Of a DNA stretch of 64,000 nt, positions 49,834-63,800 are shown one piece after another. This stretch comes from Taudactylus pleione. Taxonomy: Eukaryota > Chordata > Amphibia > Anura > Myobatrachidae. The number at the start of each line of letters is the position of its first letter. Positions within the stretch are counted from its first letter, which is position 1. The DNA is taken from positions 7,116,001-7,180,000 of the forward strand of contig JAUIMM010000202.1 in NCBI GenBank assembly GCA_031769625.1. The letters run 5' to 3'. Below the pieces are notes generated by a model, which made no database searches, was not told the origin of the DNA, and worked only from the letters and a program-made list of their open reading frames with translations. A program made the position numbers and the translations under genes.

Positions 49834-52300
49834 ATGTCTCTATCTTCTCAGCAAAAGACTCCTAAGTTGCATCTTGACTGTAGACAACATCAGCAGTAGA
49901 GAAGAAGGCCAGCCATTTACCTCTTGGCATCAGGGTGGAGACCAAACAGTGGTCAAAGAAAGATTCCTTTTAAATTGGTGTACTCTACTGCTGTATTACA
50001 ACACTTTATTATATTGTTTGGCATCATATTTAAGTAATGTTATCTGCCGTAGCATTTTGGCCCTATATAAAATGTTGATGTATCACTGTTATGAATTGTT
50101 ATCTGCTGCATTTTAACTTTATGTTTAGCATTATTATATATGTTATACACTTTTTACCTGTATGACATAGTATAATGTGCTTATATTACCATCATGCATT
50201 GTCTATATTATTTGTACATTGCCGCAGTATTATGTTTTAAGATTAAATTGTAATGTAATAGTTATATGTTGTTGACTTAAGCACATTTGCCTCTGTATAT
50301 AACATTGTTATGCTTTATGTTAATACAATGTTATCTTTTGCAAAAATAGAGTTCAATAAATTAATGTATTGTGTTTATACATTGTTGTGTTGGAGAAAAG
50401 GGTCTTGATTCCCTGATTGGCTCAAAAATAGCTTAAATTTAAAATGGTGTTTCATAACTAGCTAAGCCTTAATCTTTACAGTTTGAGGCTTTCCAAAAAG
50501 GAGAAACAGTGCAAACGCACCTGCTAAAGATCCAGCGATGGCGGCAAACCTCACGAATTGATCCTTCTTGTGACAGGTAAGTGCTACTAATGGAAGTCAT
50601 CAAGCAGATACTTCCTGCCAAAATACTGTGTATGCTTTAGTCATCCAGAACTTTCATCCTACTGAACCTGGAGCTCCATGGGGTCCCACATAGTGAACAC
50701 TGTCATTCCTCTGCAAATGATTCATGTCTCTATCTTCTCAAAAAAAGACTCCTAAGTTCCATCTTGACTGTAGACAAGATAAGCAGTGGAGAAGAAGGCC
50801 AGCCATTTACCTCTTGGCATCAGGGTGGAGACCAAACAGTGGTCAAAGAAAGATTCCTTCTAAATTGGTGTACTCTACCGCTGTATTACGACACATTATT
50901 ACATTGTTTGGCATCATATTTACCTAATGTTATCTGCCGTAGCATTTTGTCCCTATATAAAATGTTGATGTATCACTGCTATGAATTGTTATCTGCTGCA
51001 TTTTAACTTTATGTTTAACATTGTTATATATGTTATACACTTTTTACCTGTATGACATAGTATATTGTGCTTATATTACCATCATGCATTGTCTATATTA
51101 TTTGTACATTGCCGCAGTATTATGTTTTAAGATTAAATTGTAATATAATAGTTATATGTTGTTGACTTAAGCATATTTGCCTCTGTATAAAGCATTGTTA
51201 TGTATTAGGTTAATACAATGTTATCATTTGGAAAAAAAGTGTTCAATAGATTAATGCATTGTGTTTATACATTGTTGTGTTGGAGAAAAGGGTCTTGATT
51301 CCCTGATTGGCTCAAAAATAGCTTAAATTTAAAATGGTGTTTCATAACTAGCTAAGCCTTAATCTTTACAGTTTGAGACTTTCCAAAAAGGAGAAACAGT
51401 GCAAACGCAACTGCTAAAGATCCAGCGATGGCGGCAAACCTCACGGAATGATCCTTCTTCTGACAGGTAAGTGCTACTAATGGAAGTCATCAAGCAGATA
51501 CTTCCAGCCAAAATACTGTGTATGCTTTGATCATCCAGAACTTTCATCCTACTGAACCTGGAGCTCCATGGGGTCCCACATAGTGAACACTGTCATTCCT
51601 CTGCAAATGATTCATGTCTCTATCTTCTCAAAAAAAGACTCCTAAGTCCCATCTTGACTGTAGACAAGATCAGCAGTGGAGAAGAAGGCCAGCCATTTAC
51701 CTCTTGGCATCAGGGTGGAGACCAAACAGTGGTCAAAGAAAGATTCCTTCTAAATTGGTGTACTCTACCGCTGTATTACGACACATTATTACATTGTTTG
51801 GCATCATATTTACCTAATGTTATCTGCCGTAGCATTTTGTCCCTATATAAAATGTTGATGTATGACTGTTATGAATTGTTATCTGCTGCATTTTAACTTT
51901 GTGTTTAACATTGTTATATATGTTATACACTTTTTACCTGTATGACATAGTATAATGTGCTTATATTACCATCATGCATTATCTATATTATTTGTACATT
52001 GCCGCAGTATTATGTTTTAAGATTAAATTGTAATGTAATAGTTATATGCTGTTGACTTAAGCATATTTGCCTCTGTATAAAGCATTGTTATGTATTATGT
52101 TAATACAATGTTATCTTTTGCAAAAATAGAGTTCAATAAATTAATGTATTGTGTTTATACATTGTTGTGTTGGAGAAAAGGGTCTTGATTCCCTGATTGG
52201 CTCAAAAATGTTTTAAATTTAAAATGGTGTTTCATAACTAGCTAAGCCTTAATCTTTACAGTTTGAGGCTTTCCAAAAAGGAGAAACAGTGCAAACGCAC
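49834..52300 (+). repeat. 7119-bp eight-unit block, truncated copy II (units 57-59)
   Basis: This second copy of the block holds only units 57-59 and fades at about 52300. There unit 60's upstream part (CTCATGGAATG, TTGTGGAGGTAAG) no longer matches unit 52's (TGCTAAATATCC, CTCACGAATTG). Private changes such as TATTAGGTTAAT near 51205 occur in this copy only. The stop-creating GCTGTAGTAC of unit 50 is absent from unit 58. Confidence 0.8.
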
Positions 52301-55300
52301 CTGCTAAAGATCCAGCGATGGCGGCAAACCTCATGGAATGATCCTTCTTGTGGAGGTAAGTGCTACTAATAGAAGTCATCAAGCAGATACTTACTGCCAA
52401 AAATACTGTGTATGCTTTGATCATCCAGAACTTTCATCCTACTGAACCTGGAGCTCCATGGGGTCCCACATAGTGAACACTGTCATTCCTCTGCAAATGT
52501 CTCAGGTCTCTATCTTCTCAAAAAAAGACTCCTAAGTTCCATCTTGACTGTAGACAAGATCAGCAGTGGAGAAGAAGGCCAGCCATTTACCTCTTGGCAT
52601 CAGGGTGGAGACGAAACAGTGGTCAAAGAAAGATTCCTTCTAAATTGGTGTACTCTACCGCTGTATTACAACACATTATTACATTGTTTGGCATCATATT
52701 TACCTAATGTTATCTGCCATAGCATTTTGGCCCTATATAAAATGTTGATGTATCACTGTTATGAATTGTTATCTGCTGCATTTTAACTTTATGTTTAGCA
52801 TTATTATATATGTTATACACTTTTTACCTGTATGACATAGTATAATGTGCTTATATTACCATCATGCATTGTCTATATTAATTGTACATTGCCGCAGTAC
52901 TATGTTTTAAGATTAAATTGTAATGTAATATTAATATGTTGTTGACTTAAGCACATTTGCCTCTGTATATAGCATTGTTATGTATTATGTTAATACAATG
53001 TTATCTTTTGCAAAAATAGAGTTCAATAAATTAATGTATTGTGTTTATACATTGTTGTGTTGGAGAAAAGGGTCTTGATTCCCTGATTGGCTCAAAAATA
53101 GCTTAAATTTAAAATGGTGTTTCATAACTAGCTAAGCCTTAATCTTTACAGTTTGAGGCTTTCCAAAAAGGAGAAACAGTGCAAACGCACCTGCTAAAGA
53201 TCCAGCGATGGAGGCAAACCTCACGGAATGATCCTTCTTCTGACAGGTAAGTGCTACTAATGGAAGTCATCAAGCAGACACTTCCTGCCAAAATACTGTG
53301 TATGCTTTGATCATCCAGAACTTTCATCCTACTGATCCTGGATCTCCATGGGGTCCCACATAGTGAACACTGTCATTCCTCTGCATATGACTCATGTCTC
53401 TATCTTCTCAGCAAAAGACTCCTAAGTTCAATCTTGACTGTAGACAACATCAGCAGTGGAGAAGAAGGCCAGCCATTTACCTCTTGGCATCAGGGTGGAA
53501 ACCAGACAGTGGTCAAAGAAAGATTCCTTCTAAATTGGTGTACTCTACTGCTGTATTCCGACACTTTATTATATTGTTTGGCATCATATTTACCTAATGT
53601 TATCTGCCGTAGCATTTTGGCCCTATATAAAATGTTGATGTATCACTGTTATGAATTGTTAGCTGCTGCATTTTAACTTTATGTTTAGCATTATTATATA
53701 TGTTATACACTTTTTACCTGTATGACATAGTATAATGTGCTTATATTACCATCATGCATTGTCTATATTAATTGTACATTGCCGCAGTACTATGTTTTAA
53801 GATTAAATTGTAATGTAATATTAATATGTTGTTGACTTAAGCACATTTGCCTCTGTATATAGCATTGTTATGTATTATGTTAATACAATGTTATCTTTTG
53901 CAAAAATAGAGTTCAATAAATTAATGTATTGTGTTTATACATTGTTGTGTTGGAGAAAAGGGTCTTGATTCCCTGATTGGCTCAAAAATAGCTTAAATTT
54001 AAAATGGTGTTTCATAACTAGCTAAGCCTTAATCTTTACAGTTTGAGGCTTTCCAAAAAGGAGAAACAGTGCAAACGCACCTGCTAAAGATCCAGCGATG
54101 GAGGCAAACCACACGGAATGATCCTTCTTCTGACAGGTAAGTGCTACTAATGGAAGTCATCAAGCAGACACTTCCTGCCAAAATACTGTGTATGCTTTGA
54201 TCATCCAGAACTTTCATCCTACTGATCCTGGAGCTCCATGGGGTCCCACATATTTAACACTGTCATTCCTCTGCATATGACTCATGTCTCTATCTTCTCA
54301 GCAAAAGACTCCTAAGTTCAATCTTGACTGTAGACAACATCAGCAGTGGAGAAGAAGGCCAGCCATTTACCTCTTGGCATCAGGGTGGAAACCAAACAGT
54401 GGTCAAAGAAAGATTCCTTCTAAATTGGTGTACTCTACTGCTGTATTACGACACTTTATTATATTGTTTGGCATCATATTTACCTAATGTTATCTGCCGT
54501 AGCATTTTGGCCCTATATAAAATGTTGATGTATCACTGTTATGAATTGTTATCTGCTGCATTTTAACTTTATGTTTAGCATTATTATATATGTTATACAC
54601 TTTTTACCTGTATGACATAGTATAATGTGCTTATATTACCATCATGCATTGTCAATATTATTTGTACATTGCCGCAGTATTATGTTTTAAGATTAAATTG
54701 TAATGTAATAGTTATATGTTGTTGACTTAAGCACATTTGCCTCTGTATATAGCATTGTTATGTATTATGTTAATACAATGTTATCTTTTGCAAAAAAGTG
54801 TTCAATAAATTAATGTATTGTGTTTATACATTGTTGTGTTGGAGAAAAGGGTCTTGATTCCCTGATTGGCTCAAAAATAGCTTAAATTTAAAATGGTGTT
54901 TCATAACTAGCTAAGCCTTAAGCTTTACAGTTTGAGGCTTTCCAAAAAGGAGAAACAGTGCAAGCGCTCCTGCTAAAGATCCAGCGATGGCGGCAAACCT
55001 CACGGAATGATCCTTCTTGTGACAGGTAAGTGCTACTAATGGAAGTCATCAAGCAGATACTTCCTGCCAAAATACTGTGTATGCTTTGATCATCCAGAAC
55101 TTTCATCCTACTGAACCTGGAGCTCCATGGGGTCCCACATAGTGAACACTGTCATTACTCTGCAAATGACTCATGTTTCTATCTTCTCAGCAAAAGACTC
55201 CTAAGTTCCATCTTGACTGTAGACAAGATCAGCAGTGGAGAAGAAGGCCAGCCATTTACCTTTTGTGATCAGGGTGGAGACCAAACAGTGGTCAAAGAAA

Positions 55301-56470
55301 GATTCCTTCTAAATTGGTGTACTCTACCGCTGTATTACGACACTTTATTATATTGTTTGGCATCATATTTACCTAATGTTATCTGCCGTAGCATTTTGTC
55401 CCTATATAAAATGTTGATGTATCACTGTTATGAATTGTTATCTGCTGCATTTTAACTTTATGTTTAACATTGTTATATATGTTATACACTTTTTACTTGT
55501 ATGACATAGTATAATGTGCTTATATTACCATCATGCATTATCTATATTATTTGTACATTGCCACAGTATTAAGTTTTAAGATTAAATTGTAATGTAATAG
55601 TTATATGTTGTTGACAAGCATATTTGCCTCTGTATAAAGCATTGTTATGTATTATGTTAATACAATGTTATCGTTTGCAAAAAAGTGTTCAATAAATTAA
55701 TGTATTGTGTTTATACATTGTTGTGTTGGAGAAAAGGGTCTTGATTCCCTGATTGACTCAAAAATGGTTTAAATTTAAAATGGTGTTTCATAACTAGCTA
55801 AGCCTTAATCTTTACAGTTTGAGGCTTTCCAAAAAGGAGAAACAGTGCAAACGCACCTGCTAAAGATCCAGCGATGGCGGCAAACCTCACAGAATGATCC
55901 TTCTTCTGACAGGTAAGTGCTACTAATGGACGTCATCTAGCAGACACTTCCTGCCAAAATGCTGTGTATGCTTTGATCATCCAGAACTTTCATCCTACTG
56001 ATCCTGGAGCTCCATGGGGTCCCACGTAGTGAACATTGTCATTCCTCTGCAAATGACTCATGTTTCTATCTTCTCAGCAAAAGACTCCTAAGTTCCATCT
56101 TGACTGTAGACAACATCAGCAGTGGAGAAGAAGGCCAGCCATTTACCTCTTGGCATCAGGGTGGAGACCAAACAGTGGTCAAAGAAAGATTCCTTCTAAA
56201 TTGGTGTACTCTACCGCTGTATTACGACACTTTATTATATTGTTTGGCATCATATTTACCTAATGTTATCTGCCGTAGTATTTTGTCCCTATATAAAATG
56301 TTGATGTATCACTGTTATGAATTGTTATCTGCTGCATTTTAACTTTATGTTTAGCATTATTCTATATGTTATACACTTTATACCTGTATGACATAGTATA
56401 ATGTGCTTATATTACCATCATGCTTTGTCTATATTATTTGTACATTGCCGCAGTATTATGTTTTAAGATA
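52301..56470 (+). repeat. Units 60-64: more diverged units with a local 890-bp duplication
   Basis: Units 60 and 61 share an unusual tail (TATTAATTGTACATTG, GCAGTACTATG, TAATATTAATATG) one period apart. Units 61 and 62 share GATGGAGGCAAAC, CTGCATATGAC and AAGTTCAATCTTG, so single-unit duplication acted here. Unit 60 has a one-base loss at the donor (GTGGAGGTAAG). Unit 63 has TTTTGTGATCAGGG in place of the usual TCTTGGCATCAGGG and loses TTA at GTTGACAAGC. Spacing becomes irregular (889, then 887). Unit 64 has a broken CCAAT box upstream (GATTGACTC, 55751-55759). Confidence 0.8.
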
Positions 56471-59400
56471 AAATTGTAATATAATAGTTATATGTTGTTG
56501 ATTTAAGCACATTTGCCTCTGTATATAGCATTGTTATGTATTATGTTAATACAATGTTATCTTTTGCAAAAAGAGAGTTCAATAAATTAATGTATTGTGT
56601 TTATACATTGTTGCGTTGGAGAAAAGGGTCTTGATTCCCTGATTGGCTCAAAAATAGCTTAAATTTAAAATGGTGTTTCTTAACTAGCTAAGCCTTAATC
56701 TTTACAGTTTGAGGCTTTCCAAAAAGGAAAAACAGTGCAAACGCACCTGCTAAAGATCCAGCGATGGCGGCAAACCTCACGGAATGATCCTTCGTCTGAC
56801 AGGTAAGTGCTACTAATGGAAGTCATCAAGCAGACACTTCCTGCCAAAATACTGTGTATGCTTTGATCATCCAGAACTTTCATCCTACTGATCCTGGAGC
56901 TCCATGGGGTCACAGATAGTGAACACTGTCATTCCTCTGCAAATGACTCAGGTCTCTATCTTCTCAACAAAAGACTCCTAAGTTCCATCTTGACTGTAGA
57001 CAACATCAGCAGTGGAGAAGAAGGCCAGCCATTTACCTCTTGGCATCAGGATGGAGACCAAACAGTGGTCAAAGAAAGATTCCTTCTAAATTGGTGTACT
57101 CTACTGCTGTATTACGACACTTTATTATATTGTTTGGCATCATATTTACCTAATGTTATCTGCCGTAGCATTTTGGCCCTATATAAAATGTTGATGTATC
57201 ACTGTTATGAATTGTTATCTGCTGCATTTTAACTTTATGTTTAGCATTATTATATATGTTATACACTTTTTACCTGTATGACATAGTATAATGTGCTTAT
57301 ATTACCATCATGCATTGTCTATATTATTTGTACATTGCCGCAGTATTATATTTTAAGATTAAATTGTAATGTAATAGTTATATGTTGTTGATTTAAGCAC
57401 ATTTGCCTCTGTATATAGCATTGTTATGTATTATGTTAATACAATGTTATCTTTTGCAAAAAGACAGTTCAATAAATTAATGTATTGTGTTTATACATTG
57501 TTGTGTTGGCGAAAAGGGTCTTGATTCCCTGATTGGCTCAAAAATGGCTTAAATTTAAAATGGTGTTTCATAACTAGTTAAGCCTTAATCTTTACAGTTT
57601 GAGGCTTTCCAAAAAGGAGAAACAGTGCAAACGCACCTGCTAAAGATCCAGCGATGGTGGCAAACATCACGGAATGATCCTTCTTCTGACAGGTAAGTGC
57701 TACTAATGGAAGTCATCAAGCAGACACTTCCTGCTAAAATACTGTGTATGCTTTGATCATCCAGAACTTTCATCCTACTGATCCTGGAGCTCCATGGGGT
57801 CCCACGTAGTGAACACTGTCATTCCACAGCAAAAGACTCCTAAGTTCCATCTTGACTGTAGACAACATCAGCAGTGGAGAAGAAGGCCAGCCATTTACCT
57901 CTTGGCATCAGGGTGGAGACCAAACAGTGGTCAAAGAAAGATTCCTTCTAAATTGGTGTACTCTACCGCTGTATTATGACGCTTTATTACATTGTTTGGC
58001 ATCATATTTAACTTCATGTTTAACAATGTTATATATGTTATACACTTTTTACCTGAATGACATAGTATAATGTGCTTATATTACCATCATGCATTGTCAA
58101 TATTATTTGTACATTGCCGCAGTATTATGTTTTAAGATTAAATTGTAATGTAATAGTTATATGTTGTTGACTTAAGCACATTTGCCTCTGTATATAGCAT
58201 TGTTATGTATTATGTTAATACAATGTTATCTTTTGCAAAAATAGAGTTCAATAAATTAATGTATTGTGTTTATACATTGTTGTGTTGGAGAAAAGGGTCT
58301 TGATTCCCTGATTGGCTCAAAAATAGCTTAAATTTAAAATGGTGTTTCATAACTAGCCAAGCCTTAATCTTTACAGTTTGAGGCTTTCCAAAAAGGAGAA
58401 ACAGTGCAAACGCACCTGCTAAGGATCCAGTGATGGCGGCAAACCTCACGGAATGATCCTTCTTCTGACAGGTAAGTGCTACTAATGGAAGTCATCAAGC
58501 AGACACTTCCTGCCAAAATACTGTGTATGCTTTGATCAACCAGAACTTTCATCCTACTGATCCTGGAGCTCCATGGGGTCCCACGTAGTGAACACTGTCA
58601 TTCCTCTGCAAATGACATATGTTTCTATCTTCTCAGCAAAAGACTCCTAAGTTCCATCTTGACTGTAGACAACATCAGCAGTGGAGAAGGCCAGCCATTT
58701 ACCTCTTGGCATCAGGGTGGAGACCAAACAGTGGTCAAAGAACGATTCCTTCTAAATTGGTGTACTCTACTGCTGTATTACGACACTTTATTATGTTGTT
58801 TGGCATCATATTTACCTAATGTTATCTGCCGTAGCATTTTGTCCCTATATAAAATGTTGATGTATCACTGTTATGAATTGTTATCTGCTGCATTTTAACT
58901 TTATGTTTAACATTGTTATATATGTTATACACTTTTTACCTGTATGACATAGTATAATGTGCTTATATTACCATCATGCATTGTCTATATTATTTGTACA
59001 TTGCCGCAGTATTATGTTTTAAGATTAAATTGTAATATAATAGTTATATGTTGTTCACTTAAGCATATTTGCCTCTGTATAAAGCATTGTTATGTATTAT
59101 GTTAATACAATGTTATAGTTTGGAAAAAAAATGTTCAATAAATTAATGTATTGTGTTTACACATTGTTGTGTTGGAGAAAAGGGTCTTTATTCCCTGATT
59201 GGCTCAAAAATAGTTTAAATTTAAAATGGTGTTTCATAACTAGCTAAGCCTTAATCTTTACAGTTTGAGGCTTTCCAAAAAGGATAAACAGTGCAAACTC
59301 ACCTGCTAAAGATCCAGCGATGGCGGCAAACCTCACAGAATGATCCTTCTTCTAACAGGTAAGTGCTACTAATGGACGTCATCAAGCAGACACTTCCTGC

Positions 59401-60801
59401 CAAAATACTGTGTATGCTTTGATCATCCAGAACTTTCATCCTACTGATCCTGGAGCTCCATGGGGTCCCACATAGTGAACACTGTCATTCCTCTGCAAAT
59501 GACTCAGGTCTCTATCTTCTCAAAAAAAGACTCCTAAGTTCCATCTTGACTGTAGACAAGATCAGCAGTGGAAAAGAAGGCCAGCCATTTACCTCTTGGC
59601 ATCAGGGTGGAGACCAAACAGTGGTCAAAGAAAGATTCCTTCTAAATTGGTGTACTCTACCGCTGTATTATGACACATTATTACATTGTTTGGCATCATA
59701 TTTACCTAATGTTATCTGCCGTAGCATTTTGTCCCTATATAAAATGTTGATGTATCACTGTTATGAATTGTTATCTGCTGCATTTTAACTTTATGTTTAA
59801 CATTGTTATATATGTTATACACTTTTTACCTGTATGACATAGTATAATGTGCTTATATTACCATCATGCATTATCTATATTATTTGTACATTGCCGCAGT
59901 ATTATGTTTTAAGATTAAATTGTAATGTAATAGTTATATGTTGTTGACTTAAGCATATTTGCCTCTGTATAAAGCATTGTTATGTATTATGTTAATACAA
60001 TGTTATCGTTTGCAAAAAAGTGTTCAATAAATTAATGTATTGTGTTTATACATTGTTGTGTTGGAGAAAAGGGTCTTGAATCCCTGATTGGCTCAAAAAT
60101 GGCTTAAATTTAAAATGGTGTTTCATAACTAGCTAAGCCTTAATCTTTACAGTTTGAGGCATTCCAAAAAGGAGAAGCAGTGCAAAAGCACCTACTAAAG
60201 ATCCAGCGATGGCGGCAAACCTCACGGAATGATCCTTCGTCTGACAGGTAAGTGCTACTAATGGAAGTCATCAAGCAGACACTTCCTGCCAAAATACTGT
60301 GTATGCTTTGATCAACCAGAACTTTCATCCTACTGATCCTGGAGCTCCATGGGGTCCCACATAGTGAACACTGTCATTCCTCTGCAAATGACATATGTTT
60401 CTATCTTCTCAGCAAAAGACTCCTAAGTTCCATCTTGACTGTAGACAACATCAGCAGTGGAGAAGACCAGCCATTTACCTCTTGGCATCAGGGTGGAGCC
60501 AAACAGTGGTCAAAGAAAGATTCCTTCTAAATTGGTGTACTCTACTGCTGTATTACGACACTTTATTATGTTGTTTGGCATCATATTTACCTAATGTTAT
60601 CTGCCGTAGCATTTTGTCCCTATATAAAATGTTGATGTATCACTGTTATGAATTGTTATCTGCTGCATTTTAACTTTATGTTTAACATTGTTATATATGT
60701 TATACACTTTTTACCTGTATGACATAGTATAATGTGCTTATATTACCATCATGCATTGTCTATATTATTTGTACATTGCCGCAGTATTATGTTTTAAGAT
60801 T
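56471..60801 (+). repeat. 4331-bp five-unit block, copy I (units 64 tail-69)
   Basis: The pattern of irregular spacings 862, 807, 887 recurs at an offset of 4331 bp. Shared markers are GTTGATTTAAGC, AAAAAGAGAGTT and TTGTTGCGTTGG (unit 64 and 69 tails), AAGGAAAAACAG and TCACAGATAG (units 65 and 70), AAAAAGACAGTT and TTGGCGAAAAG, the paired deletions of units 66 and 71, the in-frame three-base deletion of units 67 and 72, and GGATAAACAG before units 68 and 73. Confidence 0.92.
57812..58618 (+). repeat. Unit 66: shortened unit with two deletions (28 and 83 bp)
   Basis: The first deletion, near 57825, removes 28 bp net: ATTCC runs into ACAGCAAAAG. The AP-1-like palindrome, the pyrimidine tract and the anchor ATG are lost, but a CAG next to CAAAAG is kept. 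The second deletion, around 58004-58012, removes 83 bp between CATATTTA and ACTTCATG; TTTA is shared at both ends in full units. It deletes TATATAAAA and most of the last 30 codons of the candidate terminal exon. The frame continues into former 3' sequence and ends at 58070. Confidence 0.93.
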
Positions 60802-63800
60802 AAATTGTAATATAATAGTTATATGTTGTTGATTTAAGCACATTTGCCTCTGTATATAGCATTGTTATGTATTATGTTAATACAATGTTATCTTTTGCAA
60901 AAAGAGAGTTGAATAAATTAATGTATTGTGTTTATACATTGTTGCGTTGGAGAAAAGGGTCTTGATTCCCTGATTGGCTCAAAAATAGCTTAAATTTAAA
61001 ATGGTGTTTCTTAACTAGCTAAGCCTTAATCTTTACAGTTTGAGGCTTTCCAAAAAGGAAAAACAGTGCAAACGCACCTGCTAAAGATCCAGCGATGGCG
61101 GCAAACCTCACAGAATGATCCTTCGTCTGACAGGTAAGTGCTACTAATGGAAGTCATCAAGCAGACACTTCCTGCCAAAATACTGTGTATGCTTTGATCA
61201 TCCAGAACTTTCATCCTACTGATCCTGGAGCTCCATGGGGTCACAGATAGTGAACACTGTCATTCCTCTGCAAATGACTCAGGTCTCTATCTTCTCAACA
61301 AAAGACTCCTAAGTTCCATCTTGACTGTAGACAACATCAGCAGTGGAGAAGAAGGCCAGCCATTTACCTCTTGGCATCAGGATGGAGACCAAACAGTGGT
61401 CAAAGAAAGATTCCTTCTAAATTGGTGTACTCTACTGCTGTATTACGACACTTTATTATATTGTTTGGCATCATATTTACCTAATGTTATCTGCCGTAGC
61501 ATTTTGGCCCTATATAAAATGTTGATGTATCACTGTTATGAATTGTTATCTGCTGCATTTTAACTTTATGTTTAGCATTATTATATATGTTATACACTTT
61601 TTACCTGTATGACATAGTATAATGTGCTTATATTACCATCATGCATTGTCTATATTATTTGTACATTGCCGCAGTATTATATTTTAAGATTAAATTGTAA
61701 TGTAATAGTTATATGTTGTTGATTTAAGCACATTTGCCTCTGTATATAGCATTGTTATGTATTATGTTAATACAATGTTATCTTTTGCAAAAAGACAGTT
61801 CAATAAATTAATGTATTGTGTTTATACATTGTTGTGTTGGCGAAAAGGGTCTTGATTCCCTGATTGGCTCAAAAATGGCTTAAATTTAAAATGGTGTTTC
61901 ATAACTAGTTAAGCCTTAATCTTTACAGTTTGAGGCTTTCCAAAAAGGAGAAACAGTGCAAACGCACCTGCTAAAGATCCAGCGATGGTGGCAAACATCA
62001 CGGAATGATCCTTCTTCTGACAGGTAAGTGCTACTAATGGAAGTCATCAAGCAGACACTTCCTGCTAAAATACTGTGTATGCTTTGATCATCCAGAACTT
62101 TCATCCTACTGATCCTGGAGCTCCATGGGGTCCCACGTAGTGAACACTGTCATTCCACAGCAAAAGACTCCTAAGTTCCATCTTGACTGTAGACAACATC
62201 AGCAGTGGAGAAGAAGGCCAGCCATTTACCTCTTGGCATCAGGGTGGAGACCAAACAGTGGTCAAAGAAAGATTCCTTCTAAATTGGTGTACTCTACCGC
62301 TGTATTATGACGCTTTATTACATTGTTTGGCATCATATTTAACTTCATGTTTAACAATGTTATATATGTTATACACTTTTTACCTGAATGACATAGTATA
62401 ATGTGCTTATATTACCATCATGCATTGTCTATATTATTTGTACATTGCCGCAGTATTATGTTTTAAGATTAAATTGTAATGTAATAGTTATATGTTGTTG
62501 ACTTAAGCACATTTGCCTCTGTATATAGCATTGTTATGTATTATGTTAATACAATGTTATCTTTTGCAAAAATAGAGTTCAATAAATTAATGTATTGTGT
62601 TTATACATTGTTGTGTTGGAGAAAAGGGTCTTGATTCCCTGATTGGCTCAAAAATAGCTTAAATTTAAAATGGTGTTTCATAACTATCCAAGCCTTAATC
62701 TTTACAGTTTGAGGCTTTCCAAAAAGGAGAAACAGTGCAAACGCACCTGCTAAGGATCCAGTGATGGCGGCAAACCTCACGGAATGATCCTTCTTCTGAC
62801 AGGTAAGTGCTACTAATGGAAGTCATCAAGCAGACACTTCCTGCCAAAATACTGTGTATGCTTTGATCAACCAGAACTTTCATCCTACTGATCCTGGAGC
62901 TCCATGGGGTCCCACGTAGTGAACACTGTCATTCCTCTGCAAATGACATATGTTTCTATCTTCTCAGCAAAAGACTCCTAAGTTCCATCTTGACTGTAGA
63001 CAACATCAGCAGTGGAGAAGGCCAGCCATTTACCTCTTGGCATCAGGGTGGAGACCAAACAGTGGTCAAAGAACGATTCCTTCTAAATTGGTGTACTCTA
63101 CTGCTGTATTACGACACTTTATTATGTTGTTTGGCATCATATTTACCTAATGTTATCTGCCGTAGCATTTTGTCCCTATATAAAATGTTGATGTATCACT
63201 GTTATGAATTGTTATCTGCTGCATTTTAACTTTATGTTTAACATTGTTATATATGTTATACACTTTTTACCTGTATGACATAGTATAATGTGCTTATATT
63301 ACCATCATGCATTGTCTATATTATTTGTACATTGCCGCAGTATTATGTTTTAAGATTAAATTGTAATATAATAGTTATATGTTGTTCACTTAAGCATATT
63401 TGCCTCTGTATAAAGCATTGTTATGTATTATGTTAATACAATGTTATAGTTTGGAAAAAAAATGTTCAATAAATTAATGTATTGTGTTTACACATTGTTG
63501 TGTTGGAGAAAAGGGTCTTTATTCCCTGATTGGCTCAAAAATAGTTTAAATTTAAAATGGTGTTTCATAACTAGCTAAGCCTTAATCTTTACAGTTTGAG
63601 GCTTTCCAAAAAGGATAAACAGTGCAAACTCACCTGCTAAAGATCCAGCGATGGCGGCAAACCTCACAGAATGATCCTTCTTCTAACAGGTAAGTGCTAC
63701 TAATGGACGTCATCAAGCAGACACTTCCTGCCAAAATACTGTGTATGCTTTGATCATCCAGAACTTTCATCCTACTGATCCTGGAGCTCCATGGGGTCCC

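Noticed and set aside
56780..56800. TTCG-containing variant considered as a CENP-B box
   Set aside because: Only the TTCG core occurs, in a few units; the rest of the CENP-B box consensus is absent.
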